Shown here: positions 1 to 8,551 of the stretch, in pieces
How positions within the stretch are numbered: position 1 is the stretch's first letter
Layout of the letters: every line of letters begins with the position of its first letter
From: Chitinophaga pinensis
GTDB lineage: Bacteria > Bacteroidota > Bacteroidia > Chitinophagales > CAMDFR01
NCBI GenBank assembly: GCA_945860705.1
Contig: CAMART010000001.1
Span: 1 to 64,000, forward strand
DNA: 64,000 nt
Direction of reading: 5' to 3'
The notes under the pieces: generated by a model
The model's input: the letters and a program-made list of their open reading frames with translations, nothing else
Databases searched by the model: none
What the model was told of the DNA's origin: nothing
Made by a program: the position numbers and the translations under genes

Positions 1-242
1 TCAATATTAAATTTATTTTTATAAATAGATTTTGGATTCTTCTGGATAAACTCTATTACATTATTTTCTATTTTTAATCCTTTTAATAATCCTCTTCTAA
101 CATCACCATCTGTTAGAGAACCAATTAGTTTATTTTCTTCATCTACAATAAATAAAATAGCATCGCTTGCTAATTCATTTAATTTACTTAGTGCTTGTTT
201 TACAGTTGCTGATTTTTGAATCAAATGTTTATTAAATTCCAT
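1..242 (-). CDS. CBS-domain protein, probable PtmE-like sugar-1-phosphate nucleotidyltransferase (N-terminal part only)
   Basis: The reverse strand reads from an ATG at 242 and stays open to the window edge, about 80 residues. The visible part is a CBS domain: a hydrophobic AILFIVDEENKLIG strand is followed by SLTDGDVRRGLLKG, the form seen in CBS domains that precede the nucleotidyltransferase domain of PtmE-type enzymes of legionaminic acid synthesis. The catalytic domain would lie beyond the left edge, so the enzymatic call is inferred from the CBS motif and the neighbours. The start overlaps the end of neuC by 11 bp, so it is the next gene of the same operon. Confidence 0.6.
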   Translation of the reverse strand, partial: MEFNKHLIQKSATVKQALSKLNELASDAILFIVDEENKLIGSLTDGDVRRGLLKGLKIENNVIEFIQKNPKSIYKNKFNI

Positions 243-1338
243 GTAATTGTGTTATTTTTTCAATAATTAATTGTGCAGAATTTCCTTTTCCATAAATATT
301 TTGATTTGATAATATATTATCGTTTAGTTCTATTTTTTTTACAGCATCAATTATTTTTTTTGATGAAAAAGGAACAGAAATTATATTTTCTGTTAATAAC
401 CTACCTTTTTGTCTATTTCCTAAATTAATAACCCATTTTGGAAAAAAAGCTGCTTCAACAAATCCACTTGAAGTATTACCAATCATAAATTTACAATATT
501 TCATACAAGTTAAATACCCAATCATACCAAATGATTCAACTATAATTGTATTTTTTGTGTGTTTTGCAAATTCAACTATTTCTTTTCTAATATAATCACC
601 CATCGTATCTGCATTAGGCAATGTAATTATTACCTGATATTTGATATTTAGTTGTAATATAGCTTTTAAAAATTGATTGGCGTATTCAATATTTTTTTCT
701 AAATCAACTGTTTCAGGATGAAAAGTTGATAGAATTGTTGGTTTGTTTAAATTGATATTAAATTTTTCTAAAAATTCTTTTTTTGATAATAATTTTTGGC
801 TTTTTAAATTATCTATACTCAAAGCACCTACATTATATATTTTTGCTTCAGAGTTTATTTTTTTTGCAACAACTTTATATTCATTAGTGCTTACGAATAA
901 TACTTTTGACATTAAAGAGATTGAGTGACGATACATATTATCAATTGCACCTAATGTCGTTTCTCCTGCGTGTATATGGGCTATATTAAAATTAAATGGT
1001 GAAGCGGCAGTTACTGCTGCAAACATTTCATATCTATCTCCTAATGCAATTATATAATCATAAGAATATTTGCTCCAAAAATCTGAAAAAAGCGATATTG
1101 TTTTACCAATATTATATGAAATGTCTTTTGCGTTATTATTTTCTAATGGTGTTTTTATAGAAATAATTTTTGAAGTATATTTTTTTATTTCATCTATTGT
1201 GTTTCCATGTTTTTCTGATAAATGAGTACCGAAGGCAATAATTTCTAAATCAATATTTTTATATTGTAAAAAAGCATTTACTAATGGAATATAAATTCCA
1301 AAATCGGCTCTTGAACTTGTTAGTATAGCTATTTTCAT
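232..1338 (-). CDS. neuC: UDP-N-acetylglucosamine 2-epimerase (hydrolysing), NeuC/LegG family
   Basis: 368 residues, the normal family length. It opens with the typical MKIAILTSSRADFGIYIPLV and keeps the internal ALGDRYEMFAAVTAA and the GNTSSGFVEAAFFP segment near the C-terminus that binds the nucleotide sugar in the epimerase-2 fold. NeuC releases UDP and epimerises C2 to give ManNAc; LegG acts the same way on the 2,4-diacetamido sugar. With a LegC-type aminotransferase and a 4,6-dehydratase upstream in the operon, the LegG role is more likely than sialic acid synthesis. The start codon overlaps the neuB stop by 4 bp (ATGA), indicating translational coupling. Confidence 0.9.
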   Translation of the reverse strand: MKIAILTSSRADFGIYIPLVNAFLQYKNIDLEIIAFGTHLSEKHGNTIDEIKKYTSKIISIKTPLENNNAKDISYNIGKTISLFSDFWSKYSYDYIIALGDRYEMFAAVTAASPFNFNIAHIHAGETTLGAIDNMYRHSISLMSKVLFVSTNEYKVVAKKINSEAKIYNVGALSIDNLKSQKLLSKKEFLEKFNINLNKPTILSTFHPETVDLEKNIEYANQFLKAILQLNIKYQVIITLPNADTMGDYIRKEIVEFAKHTKNTIIVESFGMIGYLTCMKYCKFMIGNTSSGFVEAAFFPKWVINLGNRQKGRLLTENIISVPFSSKKIIDAVKKIELNDNILSNQNIYGKGNSAQLIIEKITQLHGI

Positions 1339-2345
1339 ACCTTTATAAAATCGCCCACTTTATATTCTTCATTTGCTATTTTACCTATCACTTCATTCCA
1401 TTTCATAGCACTTATACCATTTCCTGGTCGTTTTGTACTGATATTTGATTCATTAAAAACTTCACCTTTTTTTATATCTCTGCTAGCAACTATACTTTTT
1501 CTTGCAATAGTTATATTTTTTTGTTCACTCATGCTAGGTTTCTTTATTCCATCTCCACTTATGGCTAGTTCAATATTTCTTATAGCACCTACCATAGCTT
1601 TTAACTCCAATGGTTCTAAAGATGCTGCATGATCGGGACCTGGCATTGTTCTGTCTAAAGTAAAATGTTTTTCAATCACAATAGCACCCATAGCTACTGC
1701 AGCTATTGGCACTTCGATTCCTAATGTATGATCGCTATATCCTATTGACACATTACATTTTTGTTGTATAGCTAACATTGCTTTTAAATTTACATCCTTC
1801 ATAGGTGTAGGATATTCAGTATTACAATGTAATACAATTATATTTTCTTTTGAAGTGCCTGCATCCATTAAAACAGAAATAGCTTCTTCTATTTCTTGCA
1901 TGGTACACATACCTGTTGAAATAATTACTTCTTTTTTAAAACTACCTATTTTATGCAAATATGGATAATTCGTTATTTCACCTGATGGTATTTTATATAA
2001 ATTAAAATTTAATGAATTTAAAAAATCTAAACTTTCTAAATCAAAAGCTGTAGAAAAAAATTTAATATTTTTTTTGTTACAATATTCAATAAGCTCATGA
2101 TGATCTTCAATACTTAGCTCTAAGTTTTTAAGCATTTGATATTGAGTTTCATTTTGGTTTTGTGTATTTTCTATTTGATATTCAGCTTTTGGTGCAGTTG
2201 TACTTACTAAATTTTCAGCTTTAAATGTTTGAAATTTCACATAATCAACTCCCGCATCTGATGCTACATCAATTAATTTTTTTGCAGTTTCAATACTACC
2301 ATTGTGGTTTACACCAGCTTCTGCTATGATTAATACTTTATTCAT
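1335..2345 (-). CDS. neuB: Nonulosonic acid synthase (NeuB/LegI family)
   Basis: 336 residues. The N-terminal TIM-barrel part starts IIAEAGVNHNGSIETAKKLI and contains VDYVKFQTFKAENLV, IPSGEITN and GYSDHTLG; the C-terminal 60 residues are an SAF (antifreeze-like) domain with ARKSIVASRDIKKGEVF and KRPGNGI. The family condenses phosphoenolpyruvate with a 6-carbon N-acetyl sugar to give a nine-carbon acid. The substrate cannot be read from sequence; LegC and the CapD-like dehydratase in the operon argue for 2,4-diacetamido-2,4,6-trideoxymannose, giving diacetyl-legionaminate. Start and stop overlap both neighbours by 4 bp. Confidence 0.93.
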   Translation of the reverse strand: MNKVLIIAEAGVNHNGSIETAKKLIDVASDAGVDYVKFQTFKAENLVSTTAPKAEYQIENTQNQNETQYQMLKNLELSIEDHHELIEYCNKKNIKFFSTAFDLESLDFLNSLNFNLYKIPSGEITNYPYLHKIGSFKKEVIISTGMCTMQEIEEAISVLMDAGTSKENIIVLHCNTEYPTPMKDVNLKAMLAIQQKCNVSIGYSDHTLGIEVPIAAVAMGAIVIEKHFTLDRTMPGPDHAASLEPLELKAMVGAIRNIELAISGDGIKKPSMSEQKNITIARKSIVASRDIKKGEVFNESNISTKRPGNGISAMKWNEVIGKIANEEYKVGDFIKV

Positions 2346-2923
2346 ATACTTCTTTTTACAAAACTCCCTGCACTAACTATATTCCCTTTTGATATTTGAA
2401 CTCCCTGCATCAAAGTTGTATTACTTCCTATAAAAACTTCATCCATGATACTGCAATTTCCATTTAGTATTGCCCCTGTAGATATATGTGTAAAATTACC
2501 AATAGTACTATCATGTTCTACCAAAGATTTGGTATTTAGTATACAAAATTCTCCGATATTAGTATTGGCATTTACTAATGCATGATGCATAACTATTGTA
2601 CCTCTTCCTACCTTTGCATATTTAGAAACATAAGCAGTAGAAGCAATAATTGTAGGACAATTGTAAAATGAAAGCAAGTTTGCAATATCTATTCTAGGCT
2701 GTACATTTTTGATTTGACCTACTGTAATAGCAAATGCTATTTTATTTTTATCAAATGAATGTATTAAGCTATCATTCCCTAATACTTCATAATTTAAAAC
2801 TTTTTCTCCTGCTACTTTTTGCGAGTCTAAAATCCCAACTATATTAAACATTTTAGTACTTTCTATCACATCAATCACTGAAACACAATGTCCACCAGCA
2901 CCTATTAAAACTATATCTTTCAT
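2342..2923 (-). CDS. NeuD/PglD-like sugar acetyltransferase (left-handed beta-helix)
   Basis: 193 residues. An N-terminal PglD-type domain (VLIGAGGHCVSVIDVIE) precedes hexapeptide repeats of the left-handed beta-helix. The catalytic histidine region of this family is visible in SLVEHDSTIGNFTHIS. In the legionaminate pathway this enzyme would acetylate the 4-amino group made by LegC (LegH role); in sialic acid loci the same family O-acetylates. It sits between legC (3 bp gap) and neuB (4 bp overlap), and that position right after the aminotransferase favours the N-acetyltransferase role. Confidence 0.85.
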   Translation of the reverse strand: MKDIVLIGAGGHCVSVIDVIESTKMFNIVGILDSQKVAGEKVLNYEVLGNDSLIHSFDKNKIAFAITVGQIKNVQPRIDIANLLSFYNCPTIIASTAYVSKYAKVGRGTIVMHHALVNANTNIGEFCILNTKSLVEHDSTIGNFTHISTGAILNGNCSIMDEVFIGSNTTLMQGVQISKGNIVSAGSFVKRSI

Positions 2924-2926
2924 ATA

Positions 2927-4078
2927 TTAAACTATAACACTACTTGGTATATTCACTACTCTATCTTCTAACCAAATAGCATTTTCTATATTTGCTATAG
3001 GACAATATTTAAAGTGCTCTAGGCTACTCATAAGTTTCCAAATAGGACGAGTCATGATATGATTATCATTAGTATATTGAAGAAAATTTTGTTGTTCATT
3101 TTTACTATTCAAAAGAATAGTATTCAACCAATAATTTGATATTGCATCATCTATTTCAGGCACTAAGTTTGCAAAATTATTTTCCTTAAAGAAAGTATTA
3201 TACTTTTGCCATAATTCTCTCTTATTATCTACAAAATTATTTAGCTGTTCTAGTTGAGCACATAATAAGGCTGCATTTAAGTTAGGCATTCTATAATTAT
3301 ATGCTACCGCATCATGATCAAAATCCCATGCATGAGGTTTTTTAGCCTGAGTAGAAAGATGTTTGGCTTTTATTGCTAACTCTTCATCATTTGTAATAAT
3401 GACTCCACCACCTCCAGATGTAACAATTTTATTTCCATTAAAACTAATTACACCTAATAATCCAAAAGTTCCCGTATGTTTTTTATTGTAATACGACCCT
3501 AATGATTCTGCTGCGTCTTCGACAATCGGTATTTTGAATTCATCACACACTGATTTGAGTTCTATCATATTTATAGGTAGTCCAAACGTGTGCATTGGAA
3601 CACAAGCCGCTATTCTATTTCCAGTATTTTTATTATAACATTGTCCATTTTTTATTTCTGCTATTTCCTGTAAATGTATTCTGAGTTTGGTGGGTGAAAG
3701 ACCTAAAGTTTCTTTATCTACATCTACAAAATGAGGTATTGCATTTATATACGATATTGCATTTGCTGTTGCTGTAAAAGTTAGTGTTTGAGTAATGACT
3801 TCCTCATTTGATTTTACACCTGCCATCATTAAAGCTAAATGTAGTGCATTAGTTCCATTTACGATAGCTACAGCATATTTAGCACCTGTCATTTGAGCTA
3901 TTTTCAACTCAAAATCATTCACAAATTTACCAACTGAAGATACAAAAGTGCTGTCTATCGCTTCATTAACATATTTTTTTTCGTTACCTATAAACCTAGG
4001 TTCGTGCAACGATATAAAACCTTCTGGTTTATTATATATATGTCTAACATATTCAACAAATTCTTTGTACGCTTTCAT
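2927..4078 (-). CDS. legC: LegC-family PLP-dependent aminotransferase
   Basis: 383 residues, DegT/DnrJ/EryC1/StrS fold. Visible landmarks are VNGTNALHLALMMAGV (phosphate loop), VEDAAESLGSYY (PLP-binding Asp), and SFNGNKIVTSGGGG, where Lys217 should form the Schiff base. The extra N-terminal segment (KEFVEYVRHIY...FISLHEPRFIGNEKKYV) is characteristic of LegC-type enzymes, which aminate the 4-keto group of UDP-2-acetamido-4-keto-2,4,6-trideoxyglucose. It lies directly downstream of the dehydratase that would make this substrate, with a 3 bp gap. Confidence 0.9.
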   Translation of the reverse strand: MKAYKEFVEYVRHIYNKPEGFISLHEPRFIGNEKKYVNEAIDSTFVSSVGKFVNDFELKIAQMTGAKYAVAIVNGTNALHLALMMAGVKSNEEVITQTLTFTATANAISYINAIPHFVDVDKETLGLSPTKLRIHLQEIAEIKNGQCYNKNTGNRIAACVPMHTFGLPINMIELKSVCDEFKIPIVEDAAESLGSYYNKKHTGTFGLLGVISFNGNKIVTSGGGGVIITNDEELAIKAKHLSTQAKKPHAWDFDHDAVAYNYRMPNLNAALLCAQLEQLNNFVDNKRELWQKYNTFFKENNFANLVPEIDDAISNYWLNTILLNSKNEQQNFLQYTNDNHIMTRPIWKLMSSLEHFKYCPIANIENAIWLEDRVVNIPSSVIV

Positions 4079-4081
4079 TTT

Positions 4082-5269
4082 TTACATTTTTGCATCTAAA
4101 TATTTACCTGTTTCTTTATGTCCAAAATTTGGAATCATTAATTGAAAAATTTCAACTATTTCATTTTTTTGCCAAACTTTATTTTTTTTGATTTTTTGTA
4201 TGGCATTTGTAAACATATTTAGTTTTTCATTTTCTAGAATTAAATCATTTTTTATTATACCTAAATTTTGAAATTTATTTAAATCTAGTATTTCTGTTTC
4301 TGTATAAAATTCTTCAAAGTCTTTTTCGCCAGTTGTATCGCTTGTTGTAAATAAGCAAGGCCATTTTTTTTGACTAGGAAGTGTTTCTATTAGTTTTCTA
4401 GCTTCTTCTTCAGTATCGCACAATACAGCTTCATATCCTAGATTCTCTAAATATTTTATTGCAATTTCTGAAAAAGAAATTAAGTGTAATTCTTCACTTA
4501 ATTTTGGAAAAAAGATATCTCTATTTTCTCCATATACACAAGACATTAAACACAACTCACCTGCTTCTTGAGGTACTACAAAATATCTTTTTATATCATT
4601 TGGAGCTACTATAGGCTGTAATTTTTGAATTCGTTGATTAAATCCATGTAAAAGCGAACCATCAGAAAACGCTACATTTGCAAAGCGAGCTGTCGATATA
4701 GTTATTTTTTCACTGTAAAGCATTAAATACATTTCCATAATACGTTTGGACGCTCCCATCATATTTACAGGATTAGCTGCTTTATCTGTAGATACACAGA
4801 AATATTTTTTTACACCTTTATTAATTGATTGTTCTATAGTTTTAATAGTATTAAAAATATTTACATCTATCATTCGCATTAACGTATACACATCTTTCTC
4901 GCTACGCACATGTTTCAATGCTGATAAGTTTAAAACATAATCATATTTGCCATCATTTTCTATAAATGCATCATATTCTACAGAACCTATATCTAAAGCA
5001 AATGTTTGAAAATCGCCATCTATATAACCAAAAGAACTACGAATATCACGAACTAATTCTACCAAATTATTTTCACTTATATCTACAACATGAAGTTTAG
5101 TAGGATTTCTTTTGAATATTTCTTTGGTTACTGCTTGTCCAATAGAGCCTGCTCCGCCAATTACTAAAAATGAAGAGGTATTGACCTGCTTTTTGAGAGT
5201 CGATTCATTAAAGCTTATATCCTCACTGAATAATAAATCTGATCTACCTATTAAGTTTAATATGCTCAT
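4082..5269 (-). CDS. UDP-N-acetylglucosamine 4,6-dehydratase (CapD/FlaA1 family)
   Basis: 395 residues. An N-terminal Rossmann motif (LVIGGAGSIGQAV) is followed by VSTDKAANPVNMMGASKR, the active-site block of the CapD/FlaA1/PseB dehydratases, in which Met replaces the usual SDR tyrosine. The family removes water across C5-C6 while oxidising C4, giving a UDP-4-keto-6-deoxy-HexNAc. The C-terminal 100 residues (EEEARKLIETLPSQKKWPCLF onward) are an extension beyond the short soluble enzymes. As first pathway gene before legC it would fill the LegB role. Retaining or C5-inverting stereochemistry cannot be told from sequence. Confidence 0.87.
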   Translation of the reverse strand: MSILNLIGRSDLLFSEDISFNESTLKKQVNTSSFLVIGGAGSIGQAVTKEIFKRNPTKLHVVDISENNLVELVRDIRSSFGYIDGDFQTFALDIGSVEYDAFIENDGKYDYVLNLSALKHVRSEKDVYTLMRMIDVNIFNTIKTIEQSINKGVKKYFCVSTDKAANPVNMMGASKRIMEMYLMLYSEKITISTARFANVAFSDGSLLHGFNQRIQKLQPIVAPNDIKRYFVVPQEAGELCLMSCVYGENRDIFFPKLSEELHLISFSEIAIKYLENLGYEAVLCDTEEEARKLIETLPSQKKWPCLFTTSDTTGEKDFEEFYTETEILDLNKFQNLGIIKNDLILENEKLNMFTNAIQKIKKNKVWQKNEIVEIFQLMIPNFGHKETGKYLDAKM

Positions 5270-5278
5270 TAATGTTTA

Positions 5279-5824
5279 TTATAATATATCTTTATACTTT
5301 ATAAGCTTTGCTGGAACACCGCCATAAATAGCATTATCTGGTACATCTTTTGTAACTACGCTATTTGCACCTATAATAACATTGTTACCAATATTTATAT
5401 TTGGGTTTATAAAAACATTAGCACCTATCCACACTCCATCTCCAATATTTACATCCCCAGAATATTTTTTTTTATTCTCAGAGGTATCAAAATTTTGATT
5501 TGAGTAAGACGAAGTTGTGTAAATTCTAACATTATGAGATATTGAACAATTGTTTCCAATACGAACAAAATGATTTTTATCTACTTGAATTGTAGAATAG
5601 CTTCCAATATATGATTTATTACCAGTGATAATTTGACCATCGCCATAAAATAAAATATTTAATCCATTAAATTTAAAATCTGGAGATAAATTATATTTTA
5701 TTTTATATGATTCATATTTTGTGTTTGATGAACTTTTTACTCCGCTATTATTGAATTTAGCTAATGCTATTGGATCTGCATACAGTAAAATTTTAATCAA
5801 ATAATTAGCTATTATTTTTATCAT
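5279..5824 (-). CDS. Left-handed beta-helix acyltransferase (WbbJ/maltose O-acetyltransferase type)
   Basis: 181 residues. The C-terminal half carries repeated hexapeptides ([34 protein letters not shown]) and ends with the typical [11 protein letters not shown]. The N-terminal third is not obviously conserved. It lies 9 bp before the dehydratase and 1 bp after wzt, so it is cotranscribed with export and nonulosonate genes. It probably acetylates a sugar of the exported glycan; the target is unknown. Confidence 0.8.
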   Translation of the reverse strand: MIKIIANYLIKILLYADPIALAKFNNSGVKSSSNTKYESYKIKYNLSPDFKFNGLNILFYGDGQIITGNKSYIGSYSTIQVDKNHFVRIGNNCSISHNVRIYTTSSYSNQNFDTSENKKKYSGDVNIGDGVWIGANVFINPNINIGNNVIIGANSVVTKDVPDNAIYGGVPAKLIKYKDIL

Positions 5825-5825
5825 T

Positions 5826-7100
5826 TTAAAGTTTTAACATTTGCCATTCTTTAGGTAAATATAAAAAACCATCTCTAGTATTTCTAGTTGATTTTAAAAA
5901 TTCTATTTTAAATTTAATGACATCAAATTTATGAGCATTTACTCCAGTTTGGTTATCTGATAATCCAAACGATAGGTAATATTCACCTTCTTTTAATAAT
6001 GGATTTTGAATTTTTATTCTGGTTTTGTAAGAGCCGATATCTGCATTAAAAAAATCTTTATGAAAATCTGTTCTATCTATAAAGAAAACTGTTTCTGCCA
6101 TTGAATTTCTTGCAATCAATGTCAAATGGCATTTATGAATTTTTTGATTAAACAAATAACTTATATCAACATAAAAATCATCAACATCAGTAATTATTCC
6201 ATTATTAAATATATTTCCATCCTGATTTGTTAATTTTATTTCAGTAATTTGAAATGGTTTAGAATTATCTATATCATATTTTACATGAGTTATCATGTTT
6301 TCAGATTGCGTAGGAGATAAATAATACGGGATTACATCTTTTGTAATTCCTTGTTTTAAAATCGTACCTTGTTCTAATAATATTGAATTCTTACATAATT
6401 TATTTATTGTTGCCATATTATGGCTTACAAATAAAACGGTTCTTCCATCTTTAGAAGAAACATCACTCATTTTACCAAGACATTTTTTTTGAAACTCTGC
6501 ATCGCCTACAGCTAATACTTCATCTACTATTAATATCTCAGATTCTAAATGAGCTGCTACAGCAAAAGCTAGTCTTACATACATACCCGAAGAATATCTT
6601 TTTACTGGAGTATCTATATATCTCTCTACTCCAGAAAAGTCAACTATCTCATCAAATTTTTTTTTGATTTCATTTTTGCTCATCCCAAGTATAGCACCAT
6701 TAAGAAAAATATTCTCTCTTCCACTCAATTCTGGATGAAATCCAGTACCTACCTCAAGCAATGAGGCTATTCTTCCTTTTACTTTTATTTTTCCTGTAGT
6801 AGGCGCTGTTACTTTAGAAAGAATTTTCAACAAAGTACTTTTGCCAGCACCATTCTTACCTATTATACCTAAGGTATCACCTTGTTTTACTTCAAAATTT
6901 ATATCTTTAAGAGACCATACGTACTCTGACTCCCCTTTTGAAGTTCTATCATTTTTTTCTCCTATTTTTAGAGTCGGATCTTCCTTACCTCTTATTCTAC
7001 TCCACCAACTATTTATATCCTGTGTGAGAGTACCTGTTCCTACTTTACCTAATCTGTATTGCTTAGATAAATTTTCTACTTTTATAACTATATCACTCAT
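5826..7100 (-). CDS. wzt: Polysaccharide ABC exporter ATPase with C-terminal substrate-binding domain (Wzt type)
   Basis: 424 residues. Walker A is GKNGAGKST at residues 81-89, the ABC signature is RYSSGM, and Walker B is [12 protein letters not shown]. An insert with the YRLG...GTGT motif precedes the ATPase core, as in other surface-polysaccharide Wzt proteins. Residues about 270-424 form the extra beta-rich C-terminal domain that in Escherichia coli O9a Wzt reads the chain terminus. It pairs with the permease gene 5 bp upstream and is a paralogue of the protein at 26660-27931, diverging mainly in the C-terminal domain. Confidence 0.93.
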   Translation of the reverse strand: MSDIVIKVENLSKQYRLGKVGTGTLTQDINSWWSRIRGKEDPTLKIGEKNDRTSKGESEYVWSLKDINFEVKQGDTLGIIGKNGAGKSTLLKILSKVTAPTTGKIKVKGRIASLLEVGTGFHPELSGRENIFLNGAILGMSKNEIKKKFDEIVDFSGVERYIDTPVKRYSSGMYVRLAFAVAAHLESEILIVDEVLAVGDAEFQKKCLGKMSDVSSKDGRTVLFVSHNMATINKLCKNSILLEQGTILKQGITKDVIPYYLSPTQSENMITHVKYDIDNSKPFQITEIKLTNQDGNIFNNGIITDVDDFYVDISYLFNQKIHKCHLTLIARNSMAETVFFIDRTDFHKDFFNADIGSYKTRIKIQNPLLKEGEYYLSFGLSDNQTGVNAHKFDVIKFKIEFLKSTRNTRDGFLYLPKEWQMLKL

Positions 7101-7105
7101 AGAAA

Positions 7106-7969
7106 TTATACTGTATCCATAAAGGATTTTTCAACTTGATTAAATAATATTACTCCTATTATTAAAACTACTAATGAGATAGCTAGTGAATATATCATAC
7201 CACCAATTAAAAACTCACCCTGAGAAAACAATGAATATCTAAAATTTTCAACTATAGAAGTTATAGGATTAAATAATAAATAATTCCTCAATTTTTCACT
7301 TGTAGAATTTAACGGGTAAATTACTGGTGTTGCATACATAAATAATTGAATACCAAAAACTAGTAAATAACTTAAATCTCTATATTTTGTAGTTAAAGAA
7401 GAAAAAATAATTCCTAGACCAAATCCTAAGATAGCCATTATAATTATATAAACAGGTACTAAAAGTATGGTAATATTTATTGTGAATTTTTGATATCCCA
7501 AAATAAAGAATATAACAAATACAATTGTAAGCAATAGCATTTGAATACCTAACTTAAGTAGGTTTGATATAATAATTGAAATAGGTGTTACTAATCTTGG
7601 AAAATATACTTTTCCAAAAATATTTGCATTTGATATAAATGTAGTTGAAGTTTTGTTTAAACAATCTGCAAAATATGTCCAAATAGTGATACCGGACAAA
7701 TAAAACAAAGTGGGATTTATGCCATCTGTTGATATTTTTGCAATTCTATTAAACACAAAAAGAAAAATGAATGTTGTAAATATGGGTTGAATAAAAAGCC
7801 ATATCGGACCTAAAATTGTTTGTTTGTATTGCGAAACAAAATCTCTTCTAACAAACATCATTACTAAATCTTTATACCTCCATATTTCTTTTAATTTAAG
7901 ATCTAACAATGATCTTTTTGGTTCAATTATTTCAGACCATTCATTATTATTAGTGAAAGATTTATTCAT
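7106..7969 (-). CDS. wzm: ABC-2 type polysaccharide export permease (Wzm type)
   Basis: 287 residues with about six hydrophobic segments. The family blocks FVRRDFVSQYKQTILGPIW and YLLVFGIQLFMYATPVIYP are present, typical of Wzm/TagG permeases that move undecaprenyl-linked glycan across the inner membrane. It is the first gene of the export/nonulosonate operon and its partner ATPase follows after 5 bp. It is the only Wzm-like permease in the window although there are two Wzt-like ATPases. The start codon sits at the end of an AAAT tetranucleotide repeat. Confidence 0.92.
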   Translation of the reverse strand: MNKSFTNNNEWSEIIEPKRSLLDLKLKEIWRYKDLVMMFVRRDFVSQYKQTILGPIWLFIQPIFTTFIFLFVFNRIAKISTDGINPTLFYLSGITIWTYFADCLNKTSTTFISNANIFGKVYFPRLVTPISIIISNLLKLGIQMLLLTIVFVIFFILGYQKFTINITILLVPVYIIIMAILGFGLGIIFSSLTTKYRDLSYLLVFGIQLFMYATPVIYPLNSTSEKLRNYLLFNPITSIVENFRYSLFSQGEFLIGGMIYSLAISLVVLIIGVILFNQVEKSFMDTV

Positions 7970-7984
7970 TTATTTATTTATTTA
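7968..7984 (-). repeat. (AAAT)4 tetranucleotide repeat abutting the wzm start codon
   Basis: On the mRNA strand four AAAT units run into the ATG of wzm. Gain or loss of a unit would leave the reading frame intact but move the ATG relative to the upstream GC-rich GAGCGGAGC stretch, so any effect would be on initiation rather than on frame. Confidence 0.7.
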
Positions 7985-8030
7985 TAGCTCCGCTCTGTCA
8001 ATTACATAAAATAATTAACCATTATCAATG

Positions 8031-8038
8031 CAAATATA
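8031..8038 (-). promoter_or_regulatory. Candidate Bacteroidota -7 box (TATATTTG) for the wzm operon
   Basis: A perfect TAnnTTTG match on the minus strand, 6 bp past the stop of the antiterminator gene. It would give a leader of about 55 nt before wzm. No clear -33 TTG element is visible 19-20 nt upstream. The leader is AT-rich except for a GC-rich ACAGAGCGGAGC stretch. Confidence 0.5.
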
Positions 8039-8044
8039 ACATTA

Positions 8045-8524
8045 TTATTTGATTTCTTGATATGAAACTGTTACGTAATAGTTAAGTGATGGTATATATA
8101 TAGATATCTTATCTGTCTTTGAAATATTACTTATTATACCTTCTACTTTAAAGTCTTGAAGAAAAATCACATCTCCTTCTTTTGGCTTTGTTGTTTCTAT
8201 ACTGATACTATATTTGTCAGAACATATATTTTTTAGATTTTCTATTTCTGTTTGGCTTACAAAAAGTGGTTTCCCGTTTGAATATAATACTCTAATAAAT
8301 CCTTCAATTTTACATATGAAATCTTTATATAATTCGTAATCTGAATATTTTACAAAAAGATATGATCTAAAAAGCAATTCATCAACCCATTTTTTTCTGT
8401 CTTTCCATTGTTTTCTTACCCTATGTATAGGTAAGTAATAATCTATTTTGAAATTATATAGTTTATGTGCAATTTTTTTTTCAAAATTTGCTCTAGTATA
8501 TACGACAACCCATTTTTCATCCAT
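8045..8524 (-). CDS. NusG-like transcription antiterminator (UpxY/RfaH-type) for the surface polysaccharide operon
   Basis: 159 residues: an N-terminal NGN domain (WVVVYTRANFEKKIAHKLY, then ELLFRSYLFVKY and a FIRVLYSNGKP segment) and a C-terminal KOW-like part (PKEGDVIFLQDFKVEGII). This is the size and order of the specialised NusG paralogues that Bacteroides capsule loci place first (UpxY). Such proteins bind RNA polymerase and let it read through the long downstream operon. Its place just before wzm fits that role. Its own -7 box lies immediately upstream. Confidence 0.87.
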   Translation of the reverse strand: MDEKWVVVYTRANFEKKIAHKLYNFKIDYYLPIHRVRKQWKDRKKWVDELLFRSYLFVKYSDYELYKDFICKIEGFIRVLYSNGKPLFVSQTEIENLKNICSDKYSISIETTKPKEGDVIFLQDFKVEGIISNISKTDKISIYIPSLNYYVTVSYQEIK

Positions 8525-8543
8525 AAACTCTATGATTCTAGCA

Positions 8544-8551
8544 CAAATATA
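8544..8551 (-). promoter_or_regulatory. Candidate -7 box (TATATTTG) for the antiterminator gene
   Basis: A perfect TAnnTTTG match directly after the methionine synthase stop codon and 19 nt before the antiterminator ATG. This would separate the polysaccharide locus from the riboswitch-controlled metH transcript, although read-through is not excluded since the gap is only 27 bp and no terminator is visible. Confidence 0.5.
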
